Numbered from the stretch's first letter, positions 50,761 through 62,401 are shown. The stretch is DNA of 64,000 nucleotides from Chamaelirium japonicum (GCA_947650365.1 OX393554.1:39529200-39593199); one strand, 5' to 3'. Notes: generated from the sequence alone by a model not told the origin. A program made the numbers and translations.

Positions 50761-52300
50761 TGAATCTATCTCTGAAAAAAGAATTATAAATTAGTGATAG
50801 TTCAATACTATTAACACATATATGCTGACATGAACTAGGGGTTATAATTAAAAATCAATCGAAAAAGACTTCATGTGCAAAGTTCTCTTATGGGACAACT
50901 CCCTCACACTATCAAAACTCAGCTTTGGGCAGATTCCTTGACATGTTTCTGTTTCTCAAATCACATATATAAGTGTACACAGACATAGTCAGCTGTAAAT
51001 TGGGTTGAGTCGGACACTATCCAAAATCTTTGGGTAGAAGGGTTATCCTATATTCCCTAATCACATGCTACTATTATACTTATTCTACTGCACTCGGTAG
51101 TTTGAAACACCTTTGGGCAGAATCAAACTCTAGTACAATGGGATGCTTAGTAACCCTAGTGGAAGCCCTCGATCCAATCCGACAATCCATAATCTCCATG
51201 AGCCGCCTACCTTTGGGCAAATCCAACTCATTTCGAAAGTGAGCTTCAGACAGTCACTTTGTCTTCTCTAAACCGCATGGAAGACCTATCATGTGGTCTA
51301 ATGCCAATATCTACCCGAATAGAGTTTCACGATAGTCAATTAGGCACAACTGATTATAGGGAACCATTATTCATTCAACATCAATTAGACACAACTAATT
51401 ATAGTCACTTGGTCCTATTTGTAGGGAATCATTATTCATTCAACATCAATTAGGCACAACAAATTATAGCATGACTGTGTTGCACATGTAGATATATCAA
51501 CAATAAAAAATGACATTAGGTTCATATATAGAAGCATTAAAATGTTACAATTTGTATCATATACGCAGCAAGTTACAAAAATAGTTTGAATATATAAAAT
51601 ATAACCATACGATGTGTACGGAACGGCCCAAATACCCAAAATTCATATATGGATTGACTATATCGGGTCTGGATCAGGCCCCAAAACACAGTGATAGAAT
51701 CAATGGTCCAGATTAAATTAGACATTAAATAACAGATAATGCATATACGTTAGCCGGGTGGGGTCTGCCACTTAATGGCTGGTGGGTCTGGGATTAAACC
51801 AGATTGGGTCGGATTTAGCACTTAAGGTACAGTTGGATCTGGCATTAAAATGCCTAACGGGTTTAAGCCCTCAAGCGGCAAACGGGTCGGGTTGCGAGCT
51901 GTTGGGTTTAGCCATTAAGTGACAGTCGGGTTTTAAAGCACCAAACCGGGTTGGGTCTGGTTGTTAAAACCGGGTCTGTCTAAATCGGGTTTGTACCAAT
52001 ACATTGCAGGTCGGGTCGGGTATCAATCGGGTTTTTAAACAAACCCAAAATCAAGATTGAATGCACTGTGCTTCTTCCCCGATTTGTTTGGAAACCCTCA
52101 ACGACCGCCCCTCCCGACGAGAAAATCTTTGGTATAACCATGATACCATATCATTGGTATCACAGGCCAATCACAACCGCCGGAGCATCCCTCATGCACT
52201 AGGCCAGGTGCATCATGGCCACACGATGACAACCACCACGACAGGTGCGTTGCACTCAACCCCAACTACATCTTGTAGGTTTCTCTAATTTAAATGGTGA
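50761..52300 (-). other. Probable 5' leader or LTR remains of the minus-strand Copia
   Basis: No genes are visible. Short phrases such as CTTTGGGCAGA recur (50930, 51030, 51110, 51210). 51650-52050 is rich in GGGTCGGGTTT words. On the minus strand, TGGTATCATGG near 52138-52148 loosely resembles an initiator-Met primer site, but no LTR pair could be found. Confidence 0.3.
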
Positions 52301-53300
52301 TTACAAAGAGAGGGGTTGGCTCCAGTACGTGTTTGTGATGCCAGATCAGTTGTTATCACGGTTATACCAAAGTTTTTGTCCCCCCGACGCGCACACGCAG
52401 CCACGTGAAACGTCGTAATTCACCCGCGTGCCACCGCGAATCACGCGCACATCGGATGTGAAGCACGCATTGTCCGACGCCCAAAGTGCAGCTGCACAGG
52501 ACGTCGCCCACAGCCGCTATAATGTGCACATGTCGCCACCGACTGCCGCTCCTGTGCGATGGCTGGAGCCCGTAGTTGTCGGCTTCCGCTGCTGTCGTAC
52601 GCAAAGCCCGAAGCCCCTTTTTGCTGTCGTGCATATGGCCGTGGCCGGACCTCCGACGAGATTGACGGTTCCTCCTCAATCCCTCTGGATTCACAACGGC
52701 TGCTCTGATGACGTGTGTATGGGGACTCCACCCCTACACATCTATTTATAATAGATGTACCAAATTGGTAGACACAACCCCATCAGGATATCTATTGGTT
52801 ATTGGGTGGACACGAGTATAAGACCATGTTTACCACAAACCCGTCAGGCCTCCTAGTTAAGCCGCCCGGTCTGATCAGGACAATGACAGCTAACTTGGCC
52901 CATCTAATTCAATAACTCTCCCATAAACAACCATAAAAAACCAACAAAGTCGGATTGGGTCGGATTCAACTCGTCCAAGTTGCAGCCATATCCGCCGGCC
53001 AAGGGAACCCATATGTGACACTACACAAAAGCCCACAAAGGAAACATGATAGTAAGAGATAGAAGACAATATAAACAAGTGAAAGATCTTTTTCATGGTG
53101 ATGGGAGTAAAGAACAAATAATAGACTTTTGAAGCTTTGCAAAATCAAGCAAAAACGGAATAAAACTTGTATTCTTATAATATCCTTCCATTTGAATTTA
53201 TTTGTCAACCGTAACACCCAACCTGGTGCTTGGTTGGCAGAATTCGGTTCTGAAATCACTATAACTGTCTTATAAAGGATGGTGATTCACTGCTGCTGCT
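52301..53300. other. Non-coding stretch, partly GC-rich
   Basis: 52390-52700 is GC-rich and has overlapping open frames on both strands with no recognisable domain. 52750-53270 is AT-rich. I see nothing supportable. Confidence 0.35.
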
Positions 53301-53319
53301 GCCCGTCCTTGAGAAAAAT

Positions 53320-53500
53320 TTTATGATCGGCTTTGATGACAGGTAACTATGATCGACCAGTGGCAGTATGCCACATACATGACACAAGTAACGAGGTAAT
53401 TTAAATTCGAATAAAAATTACCACCTTAGTCCTTTCAAAACACCTTTGGCATATGTGGCACACTGCTATTAGTGGGTCATAGTTATCGGTCGCCAGAGCC
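53320..53500. mobile_element. Small inverted-repeat (MITE-like) element
   Basis: The left arm (about 53320-53400: ACTATGATCGACC, GCAGTATGCCACATA) and right arm (about 53440-53500: TATGTGGCACACTGCTA, GTCATAGTTATCGG) are imperfect inverted copies of about 55 bp. No coding frame. Confidence 0.55.
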
Positions 53501-53776
53501 GGTCACCCCGTAGTAAAATAGTTTTTTAGGTTTTTTTTTAAGAGGACTTAATGAGTCGTCTCTGACAAAGAGACCGGTTAAGCTAAATGATTGCGAAAAC
53601 CTAGCTAGGGACAAAAATGCTCTTTACTATGTTTCAAATTTTCTTTACAATGCCATCGAATCAGTGAACACCGAGCCTTGACAGATTTGCTCACCTCCGC
53701 TGCTCGACCCTGCCGAACCCCACCTCCCTCCTCACCAACGGTGGCTGCCGTCGAGATGGGTGTGATGTAGCTGCCA

Positions 53777-54010
53777 GAGCCTCACCTCTTCCCTCCTCAT
53801 CGGCGGTGGATGCTGTTGGGGTGGGGTGCGATGCACGGTCGGTGGTGGCTTATCGTACGTTGGGGTGGCCGGAGCCTCACCTCTTCCCTCCTCACCGGCG
53901 GTGGATGCTGTTGGGGTGGGGTGCGATGCACGGTCGGTGGTGCCTTACCGTACATCGGGGTGAGGTGCGATGTACCAGCCTGAGCTTCACCTCCTCCCTC
54001 CGCAACAGTG
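53777..54010. repeat. About 95-bp tandem repeat
   Basis: GAGCCTCACCTCTTCCCTCC begins copies at 53777 and 53872 (95 bp apart), with a weaker third start at 53982. The first two copies share GGCGGTGGATGCTGTTGGGG and GATGCACGGTCGGTGGTG. Confidence 0.85.
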
Positions 54011-54393
54011 GTGGTCGCATCCAGAGAAAGAGAGATGAGAAAAGAGAGTAGGGAAAGGATAATTTTGGATTTATTAAAAAAATCAAGGACCTTATGCTAA
54101 AGTAAACTCTAGCAGATCCTGTTCACAGGATGGATCTATTGTCAGGAACTTCTCACGCATTAACCATAGCTTTTTTATATATATATATTTTGTGTTGTAG
54201 ACTCTACTCGTCTTCACCAATTCCTACACGCCACCTACCCATGTGCTGGCTCTCTACCTGCACACGTGGTAGTCGACAAGTATTGTTCTTTATATTTCTC
54301 GCAGAACATGTATGCATCCCGGAGTTTTGCTGAGTCAACGATCAATGTCATGCATGTGATATGAAGACGTTATGCATGCATCAGCCCCACCAA

Positions 54394-54568
54394 GGGATAG
54401 GAGAGTCGGCAAAGCAACTGATTCTTTCGTGAGGAGGTTGTGGGTTCAATATACTCCTCCTCCCCTCGATTTATCTAGGAGTAAAGTGGGAACTGCTGAG
54501 TGGGTCAGACTTCACTCCCAGAGGGATAAGTTTGTTCCGGGACACCTGTCGATCTAAAAAAAAAAAAA
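54394..54568 (+). mobile_element. SINE-like element, upstream of the heat-shock gene
   Basis: A 175-bp sequence contains GCAAAGCAACTG and GTGAGGAGGTTGTGGGTTCA, the latter resembling a pol III B box (GGTTCRA). It ends in a run of 13 A. It is related in its first 60 bp to the reverse complement of 55850-55622. A clean target duplication was not found. Confidence 0.5.
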
Positions 54569-54843
54569 GACAGGCATATCAGAAATAATTATCAAAAGAT
54601 TCTCACTTTTTATAAAGGACTTACATTTTATGTAAGTGGGGAATAGCATCTCTTATATCCGTAGTACACAAATATCCCAATTCAAGACTATGAATTATAG
54701 CCAAGAATATATAGAATGTGATTCTATCTATTTGATACTTCAATTGTCCTTCACATGCTAAAGGAATTTCATGGTCCATGATCAAGAAGCACCACCTCCA
54801 CAACCTAGAAGAACCCTAGAAAGAAACCCTAGCTAGCTTGCCC

Positions 54844-54851
54844 TATAAATA
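54844..54851 (+). promoter_or_regulatory. TATA box of the small heat-shock gene
   Basis: TATAAATA lies 87 bp before the ATG, the usual spacing for a plant TATA box plus a short 5' leader. I looked for alternating GAA/TTC heat-shock elements upstream and saw only loose GAA repeats around 54808-54825, no clear perfect element. Confidence 0.6.
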
Positions 54852-54937
54852 CACCAACCAACTCCCATGGCTAGCTAACCCTAAGTAACAAATCAACAAC
54901 AATATATTCCTCTCTTCCTCCACTTCTCGGAGCACAC

Positions 54938-55420
54938 ATGTCGATCACCACCGGTGGCTTCCACCGCCGCAAGGCGAGCAAGATGAACTCCCACGAGCCC
55001 ATCTCCGTCGACATATGGGATCCCTTCGAGCTCGAAGGCTTCTCCATAAGCACGCTGATACCTCTCTCCGCGGACACCTCGCAGCTCGGTAGCGCCCCGA
55101 TGGATTGGAAGGAAACCCCCGAGGCCCACGTGTTCATGGCGGACCTCCCGGGGGTGAAGAAGGAGGAGGTGAGGGTGGAAGTGGAGGAGGAGAAGGTCCT
55201 CAAGATAAGCGGGCAGAGGAGCAGGCAGAGCGAGGAGAAGGGCGACAAGTGGCACCGTGTCGAGCGGAGCGCCGACAGGTTCGTCCGGAGCGTCCGGCTG
55301 CCTCCGAACACGAGCACGGAAGGAGCGAAGGCTGTGCTTGAGAAGGGTGTCCTGACGGTGATTGTGCCCAAGGAACAAGAGAAGAAGTCATATGGGAGAG
55401 TTATTCAGATTGCAGGTTGA
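54938..55420 (+). CDS. Small heat-shock protein, cytosolic class I-like (160 aa)
   Basis: This is an intronless reading frame of 160 residues. Such proteins are ATP-independent chaperones that hold unfolding proteins as oligomers. The N-terminal arm (1-53) contains VDIWDPFEL, the hallmark of class I sHSPs. The alpha-crystallin domain runs from about 55 to 146: PMDWKETPEAHVF, the ADLPGVKKEEV loop, the RSADRFVRSVRLP strand and the GVLTVIVPK consensus near the end. The C-terminal extension has an I-x-I type motif (IQI, 156-158) used for oligomer contacts. The ATG follows a TATA box by about 90 bp and is the first in the frame. GC content is much higher than in the surroundings. The N-terminal arm (ITTGGFHRRKASKMNSHE) departs from the usual class I start, so it may be a divergent paralogue. 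Cytosolic location is inferred from class and from the lack of a targeting sequence. Confidence 0.93.
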   Translation: MSITTGGFHRRKASKMNSHEPISVDIWDPFELEGFSISTLIPLSADTSQLGSAPMDWKETPEAHVFMADLPGVKKEEVRVEVEEEKVLKISGQRSRQSEEKGDKWHRVERSADRFVRSVRLPPNTSTEGAKAVLEKGVLTVIVPKEQEKKSYGRVIQIAG

Positions 55421-55514
55421 GCTTCTATAGCTGCTTTGAGTTCTAAGCTATGCATGAAATACATAGTATGTAAGAGTGGTTTGGTTATGATCTATCAGTT
55501 GATATTGGAGTAAA

Positions 55515-55520
55515 AATAAA
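55515..55520 (+). terminator. Possible polyadenylation signal of the heat-shock gene
   Basis: AATAAA lies 95 bp after the stop codon in AT-rich sequence, a plausible 3' end before the SINE-like sequence that starts about 100 bp further on. Confidence 0.4.
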
Positions 55521-55609
55521 CATGCAATGTCAGTTGGTAGCATGATGTGTGAAAGTGAATGTAAGATTCAGTACATGTCCTTTGAGAAATTCTTGATCAT
55601 CTTAGTATC

Positions 55610-55850
55610 TTCTTTATTTTTATTTTTATTTTTGACATTTGTGGATGCCCCAAATTAAACCTTTCGGCCAATGACCCTCTTCGAACTTGGAGTAATCCCT
55701 TCAGAAATGCGCACTGATCCACTTGGAAGATCCCCTACAGGCTCCTGGTTAACTTTGGAGGGGGGGATCGAACGAACAACCTCCTCACCCAAGCATTAAT
55801 TGCTTTGCAAACTCGATCCCCTGTATATCCCCTGCGGATGGGGCTGACAT
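55610..55850 (-). mobile_element. SINE-like element, downstream of the heat-shock gene
   Basis: On the minus strand it contains GCAAAGCAATTAATGC and GTGAGGAGGTTGTTCGTTCG then ATCC, close to a pol III B box (GTTCGATCC). It ends in an AAAATAAAAATAAAAATAAA tail. It is inverted relative to the SINE-like sequence at 54394. Confidence 0.5.
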
Positions 55851-55966
55851 TTTTAGCTCAAATAGTAGGAGGGCACATGCAGATGATCGTTGGGCCGATA
55901 AATATTAAAAGGATGATATTCTATGAATTTATACTTTGATAAATTAGGGAATTTATGATTCATGAG

Positions 55967-56442
55967 GCCTCCATGGTAAGATCCTAACCAAGGTGTAGCT
56001 CAAGCGCGTACACCACCTGGGGTCCTTGATCTGAGCTGCCCCATGTGCAGAGGAGGGGAGGAGGATGTCAATCACCTTCTCCTTCACTGTCGGTTTGCTA
56101 CTGATGCTAATTGGGACTACTTTAATTTAGCGCAAAACTCCTTATCTACGCAAGACCAACTTCTTTGGCGGACTTGTGGATAATTGGGCGCATGCAGAGG
56201 ATTCCCAAGCAAGTTAAGATGGATCGTGACCTTTTGGTCATGGCGATGTGTTGGGTCATCTGGACTGAGATGAAAAAGAGGCTCTTCTCCAGCAAGGGGT
56301 GAAGTTCTAGCCAGGATTGAATCCACCTTGAGACTTTGGATCTCCTGCACGGAAGCTAGATCTAGGGATAAACTCCTTGCCTTCTCTCGGATCTTTTTGT
56401 AGCCATGCTTGGCCATCGAGAAGATTTCAAAAAAAAAAAAAA
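55967..56442 (+). mobile_element. 5'-truncated L1-type LINE insertion
   Basis: It is flanked by the exact 10-bp repeat GATTCATGAG (55957-55966 and 56443-56452) and ends in an A run. The plus strand encodes the zinc-binding C-terminus of LINE ORF2: CPMCRGGEEDVNHLLLHC, then NWDYF, with stops further on. It is the same kind of tail as the insertion at 30000-30422. Confidence 0.85.
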
Positions 56443-56452
56443 GATTCATGAG

Positions 56453-57500
56453 AGTAGATGTTTTATTGGAGTTGTTAGACTAAAGCTAATAGATGGAGTG
56501 ACATCCATGAAACAAAATTTCTTTGATGTTAAATTAACTTTAAATAAATTCTAAAAATGGTCCAAAAAAATAAATAGTTATATTTTGTCTAGTTCAAAAC
56601 GCTTAGGGTTACAAGGTTTAAGGTTGTATTTGGTTAAGTGGTGGCGGAGCACTTTTTTTTTTTTGCATAATTTGTTAGTTTGATCTTTTGGATTAGAAGG
56701 GAGCATGGTCGGGCTATGTTTTCTTAGTGGGAGCCGATATTGTTTTTGAGCTAAAAAAGCGCTGCTGCTAAAAAATAAGGGGTGTTGCTATTTGCACCCA
56801 CAAAATTATTAACACCCCCAATGTCATGCGCACACACCCTAGTTTGATTTTGATTTTTACGATTGTCCCCATTTTGATAATACACCCCACATGAGGGTTT
56901 GACTCCCCATAACCCCCCCCCCCCCCCCCGCCCCCTCTTTTTCTTTCTCTTCCTTCTTATTCCTGCATACGTGTTTGGCTGGAGCTACAAACATAGTTGT
57001 CGGTCAGGAGCAACCGACAACCATGGCGATCACTCTTGACTGACATGTCTGCATGAATGAGGAGAAAGAGTAGAAGGGAAGGGGAAGAGGAAGGAGAAGG
57101 GAAGGAGTGGAACATGTAGGAGGAGGAAGGGGACCAACAACTCCAATATAGGGGAGATCAGGAGGTGGAGTAGGAGGAGGAGGTGGCGGAGGAGAGGGAG
57201 AGGGAGAAGAGGGTGGGCCTAGCATCGATGACGACGACTGCTAGAGTAGGGAGGAGGCGGCGATGAGGTGCATGGGACTGACACTTGGTGGCTTTGGCAA
57301 TGGAGGTGCATCTGATTTGGCTGATACCACCATGGGAACTCTACCAAGAGTTTTGAGGTAGGAAAAAGTGTAGCCTCTTCCTTGGATCCGTGTCCCATAT
57401 ATATTCAATTATAGTGGAATTTTTATGGCAAGTGAATGATATCCCTTTAATATGGCTAGGTGCATGATATCCTTGTTCATGGCAAGTCATGAAATCAAAA
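56453..57500. other. Non-coding stretch with a C run
   Basis: No gene seen. It holds a 17-base C run at 56913-56929 and a purine-rich GGAGGAGG-type tract at 57055-57220, which gives compositional open frames only. Confidence 0.4.
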
Positions 57501-57599
57501 TCATGACTAATACATGGAAAGTAATAAAATCACGATCATGACTAATACGGAATCACAACTAATGCATATAAACCTATTTTTCCTCCTTTTCTTACCACA

Positions 57600-58060
57600 T
57601 CATCCATCTTCCTCAGCTTACCCCGCCACATTCTACTTCGGCATCTTCAATGTATCCGAGATAAGAACCTTAGATGTTAGCGTCTCTGTCGCATCTACTC
57701 TTTCCCCTTTCCTTCCCTTCACTTCCCATCCCCTCCTTCTGTATTGTCAAAACATGCATTCGATAGGATCCTGCCGAATATTGTTAACACCATTTGACAA
57801 AATTCTCATAAATGTCCTAAGCTTCATTTGGTGGGAAACTGCGAAATAACATGATCATCAAACGAAGTTAAGAATATTTGACAGGATTATACTGAATGGT
57901 GTACGTGTAGAATATTCGATAAGATCTTGTCGAACGAAGCTCGACATGTTTCGACAATGGAAAAGGTGGGGAAGAAAAGGAAGGGAAGGGGAGGAAGGGC
58001 ACGGGAAGGAGGGGTAAAAGTACATGGTGGAGGCGTCGGCATTTGGGAATGGAAGGCAAC
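57600..58060. repeat. Large imperfect inverted repeat
   Basis: The left arm (about 57600-57840) and right arm (about 57855-58060) are imperfect reverse complements. CATGCATTCGATAGGATCCTG faces TCTTGTCGAACGAAGC, and a CCTTTCCTTCCC tract faces GGAAGGGAAGGGG. It is probably a foldback element. Confidence 0.45.
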
Positions 58061-58428
58061 GAAGATGCTGTCATTGGAGGCAAACGCCAAAGGGCTCGGA
58101 TGCCTCGATGATGCGAAGGAGGAAGAAGAGGGGAAAGAGGCCTTGGTGAAGGCACATCGTAGGAGGTGCCAGTGTCAGTGGTGATTGGATATTGGTGATG
58201 AAGGATTGAAGGATGGTAGGGTGATGGGTATGCACTCCAAGAAATGGAGAAATATGAGGGAATCAGGGGATGTTCAATAATTCATGGGTTGTCGTGGCCT
58301 CCTCCCATCTCGACAGCAAGCACCACTCCTCTATATCCACCCTCGTCATCGTCGTCCATCCCCGATGCGGCCAAGAATAAAATCTAAGCTCTTGGCTCCT
58401 TCCCAAAACAAGAAAAATATATTGGGGC

Positions 58429-58754
58429 AAATTACAAAAACCTTCCCTGAACTATACATCTCATTTCCTCAACTTTTTTTTTTTAACAATTTCACCCTTG
58501 AATTATGCTCTGTCGGCATTTAACCTCCTCTGTCAAATTTTATTCAAAACATACCCTTATTTATTTTTAATAATACTAAAATAATTTATGAAATATTTAA
58601 CGTATGCTTACTAATACAAGGATATTTTCAGAATAAAATTTTGATGAGGGAGGACTAAATGCAGACAGAGCATAGTTCAGGGGCCAAATTGTTCAATAAA
58701 AGTTGAAAGATCAATATGAAATGAGGTGTATAGTTCAAGGGAGGCTTTGTAATT
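58429..58754. mobile_element. MITE copy 1 (AATTACAAAAACC ends)
   Basis: It has inverted termini AATTACAAAAACCTTCCCTG and, reversed, AATTACAAAGCCTCCCTTGAA, with inverted similarity running inwards (GAACTATACA, CTCTGTC..ATTTA). No coding frame. Confidence 0.65.
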
Positions 58755-59027
58755 TTCTACAAAAATTATTATAGACACAGAATACACAAGCATAATAGAC
58801 GTCGTGGTCTCTCCCTTATCTTGCCACCAAGCACTACTCCTCCATCTCCACCGTTGTCACCACGCCCATCACCTGATCTCTCATCCATCCCAACCTCTGA
58901 TCCCATCACCGGGCCTCTTCTCCACCACCACTGACGCTGCCGATCCTCTCCTTCCATCCTCCACGCGGACAAGAATAAGATATAAGCTCATGACTGCTTC
59001 CCAAAACAAGAAAAAAAAAAAAGAGCA

Positions 59028-59388
59028 AATCACAAAAACCCTCCATGAACCCACTGAACTATACACCTTATTTCATATTGGTCCCTCAACTTTTTTTTTT
59101 TTACAATTTGACGCCTAAACTATGATCCTTCTGTATTTAGCCTCCACTGTCAAATTTTATTTCAAAAATACCCCTATTTATTTCTAATAATACTCGAATA
59201 ATTTATGAATATTTAACTTAAGCTTAGTTCATGGGTCAAATTGTCCAGGGGTCAAATTGTTATAAAAAAAAATTGATGGAGGAGGATTAAATGCAGACAG
59301 AGCATAATTCAGGGGTCAAATTGTTCAAAAAAAAAGTTGAGGGACCAGTATGAAATGAGGTGTATAGTTCAGGAGAGGCTTTGTAATT
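59028..59388. mobile_element. MITE copy 2 of the same family
   Basis: It has the same layout as copy 1, with a small internal duplication of GGGTCAAATTGT (59224-59250). Confidence 0.65.
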
Positions 59389-59906
59389 TTTCCAAAAAAA
59401 AATTATAAAATCTTCTTATCTAATAAAAAAAGTTTACAAATGGACATTTAAAATTCATAACACATTAGGAATTTATTATCTCCAATTTTTCGACGGCAAA
59501 CATTAAGTTTTTGGAAAAATTAGTGATCAACATCTATGAAAATTAAGTTCTGTATAAGGATAGGTTGCGGTTAGTGTTAATTTGTTATGGACCGTTTTCT
59601 ACTATACATGGACGAATACTTTTACACACAACCACGTCATGTGCATCTCACTCATGCCTTTTTTACATTCAATCAGATGGCTCGTTTCCATATTCATGTA
59701 ATGAGAATTGTTTGTGTCCTTGTTGCAAGTCCGAACTTGTTATAGGGACCGGACATGATGTGTAATAAGACTCGTTCATGTCCTTATCGCAAGTCGAAAC
59801 TTGCTGTAGGGCCTAATCACTAAGTCCCCTTAATTTTTTCGGGGGGACTAAGCCAAAAGTCATTTTAAGAAAATCAGTCTGAGCTAAATGACAAGAAAAA
59901 TTTCGG

Positions 59907-60998
59907 TTTTGTATCAGGTACCTCCCCAAAATAACCTATGATAGCAAGTCCCCCCAACCACCTTCAAATGATAAAAATACCCCCTATTGTACAATATTAT
60001 ATGAAACTTTTTTCACAGTGGTTCACTAAAGCAAAAAATAACAATCTTTACATAATGTTACTATTCACTACAATGATTTTACTGTAGCAAAAAAAAAAAA
60101 AAGAGAGGCTAGGTGAGATTTATCAAATTTTTTTGCTACAATGATCATATTGTAGCAAAGAGTAACAATCTGCAATAGAAAGAGTAACAATATGTGTAGC
60201 AAAAAGTAACAATTTGCGCAGATTATTACTCTTTTTTGAGGAATCATTGTAGCAATGGTTATTATTTTTTTTTCAAATTGTTACTCTTTGCTATAGTGAT
60301 TTCATTGTAGTATTTTTCTTCTTCTTCTAGATTCCTAAAAAAAATTGCTACAATGACTTCACTGTAGCAAGAGTAATAATTACAATGCAAAGAGCACCCA
60401 CTGCTATAGTGATTTGTGCCAATGTATTAGATTCTACATACTTTCCAATACAGTCATGTGTAGAGACAAAATGGGTACAAAAAATATATTTGTAATGTGC
60501 CTGAGGTCCCTAACATGAGATCATTTTAATGATAAGGACGAGCAAAAAAATGCTTTGGCTGTAGATTTCTCCATTTGAAAATGCCTGTTTTACCCTACAT
60601 GTAGTGGTACAAAAGAATCACATAAAGAGTAACATTTCGGTAAAAAATAGGAACACACTTTAGCAATTTTTTTAAAAAACAAGATTTTTTTTTTAATTGT
60701 TGCTACAGTAAAATCAATGTAGCAATTGTTACTATTTTATAACTGAATTGTTACTTTTTATTACTTAACAATTGCTACAATGATTTCACTCTAGCATTTT
60801 TTTATTTAGATTTATTATTAATTTTTTTCTACAATGATTTCACTATAGCAAAGACTAACGATTCGGAACCAAAAAGTAGCTCTTTTGTTGCAGTAAAGAG
60901 TAATATTTGTGATATTAGTATTAGGGACAATTTTGTCAAAAATCAATAGAGGGATGTGCTTTAAACTCATCTTTTTCGGGAGGGGCTTGGTGCAAAAC
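59907..60998. mobile_element. Second inverted-repeat element of the CTGTAGCA family
   Basis: The left end TTTTGTATCAGGTACCTCCC and reversed right end TTTTGCACCAAGCCCCTCCC are related. The interior repeats TTTCACTGTAGCAA, TTGCTACAATGA and AGAGTAACAAT many times in both orientations, as in the element at 6082-6771. No coding frame. Confidence 0.6.
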
Positions 60999-61018
60999 TA
61001 TATTTTTTTTTTTTTTGG

Positions 61019-62051
61019 GAAATTTTATTCACACCCCAAAATCTGTAATTAGTCCCCCGTCTCCCCTCTATTTCTCAATAACTTACTCAAACATTTTTGA
61101 ATACCAACTATACCCTTGTCTTCATACCCCACATCAACCACAACCCCTCGATCTTCCTCTTTCTCGTTTTCGTAGACCCCAATATCATTACGATGTCGGA
61201 TCACCGGCGCACCGACGCGGCGCCCATCGATCTTATTCGGCCCAATCGTTGGCCGCACTTCACCTGACGAGCGCATCGTCGCCTCGGTCGTGCCAAATCA
61301 GCAGTTGATCATCGCTGACGCCATCGCCGTCACTCCGATCCGACCAGCTCGCTGGGCACCCGATGCCGCCGATGCAAGAACCCAACCCCCTAGGCTCTAG
61401 CCTCTATGTGTGTGTGGGTCTGTTGTCGCTCGCCAACACTTCGACAGCCACCTAAGCTACAACAGCCGCTGGACACCACCCCTCGTGGCTGCATGCCTCT
61501 GTTCTCCTCTTCATCCTCCATTCTCTCCTCCTTTGCTCTCCTTCTCTCCCTCGGTGTAAGTGTGTGCGCACAAGGGTGTGTGAGAGTGTGTGAGTGTGAG
61601 GACATCCTGACCCTGCGAGTTTTCGGTTGCTAGACTCTCACAAACAATCATCGCCCTGATGCTCACCTCGGAGGCCATAATAGGCCAAACCCCACCGGTT
61701 TCTTTTTGGCAGACACATACACCATTCCCGCTTTCTTCCTCTCTGTGAGATGATTAGGATGATGATGATGAAGCTATAGGAGTGCACGACGTGTGTGTGT
61801 TCTGTGTAATGGGTGGTGAATGCTGAGTGTGTTGTGTGTGAGGGGTGGTGAATAATGAGTGTGTTGCGTGTTGTGAAGGGCAATTCCCACACACAACGCA
61901 CACACATCCTGCATTTATATGGATCAATTCAAGGTGGGGTGTAAATGTGTTTTTGGGATAAAAATGAGGTATGATCAAAGAAAACAGAGTGTGTTTAAAT
62001 TTGTTGGAAATGGGGGCTAATTACATATTTGTGGGGGGTGAATAAATTTTT
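61019..62051. mobile_element. Possible TIR element with GC-rich payload
   Basis: The left end (AAATTTTATTCACACCCC, TGTAATTAGTCCCC) and reversed right end (AAATTTATTCACCCCCCA, TGTAATTAGCCCCC) match over about 40 bp with few changes. The middle (61.13-61.65 kb) is GC-rich and unlike the AT-rich flanks. Its open frames have no recognisable domain. Confidence 0.5.
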
Positions 62052-62401
62052 TCTTATTATTTTTTTTTTGCAACAAATATTATTGTGTCTTTTTCGTCGG
62101 ATAAAAACGATCTCCTGGAAAAGACTTATTGCTAATGTGGGGTTAGCAAGAAACCCATCTTAGGAGATAGTTTCGAGCGACAACCTTTCCATTTGAGCTT
62201 AGCCCCCTATGGACTAAAATGCCCATCATGCTATTTCAAATTTAGGTTTCCTGCCAACCCCCCCCCCCCTTCGCCGGACCAAACTGAACCCCCCACCGCC
62301 GCCGCCGGACCTAACCGAACCCCCCTCCCCCTCGGCCGGACCGAATCTATAGGCCATGCAGGGATGAACCCTAGACCTTGAAATCCCAACCCTAACCTAA
62401 A

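Larger units (their letters stand above)
58291..59388. repeat. Tandem segmental duplication containing a MITE
   Basis: Copy 1 (58291-58754) and copy 2 (58801-59388) both begin GTCGTGG. Each has a GC-rich ACCACTCCTC/ACTACTCCTC block, an AGAATAAAAT/AGAATAAGAT block and TTCCCAAAACAAGAAAAA, then an inverted-repeat element ending GGCTTTGTAATTTT. Confidence 0.75.

Noticed and set aside
54871..55378. Two long minus-strand frames over the heat-shock gene
   Set aside because: They are shadows caused by the high GC content of the sHSP coding sequence.
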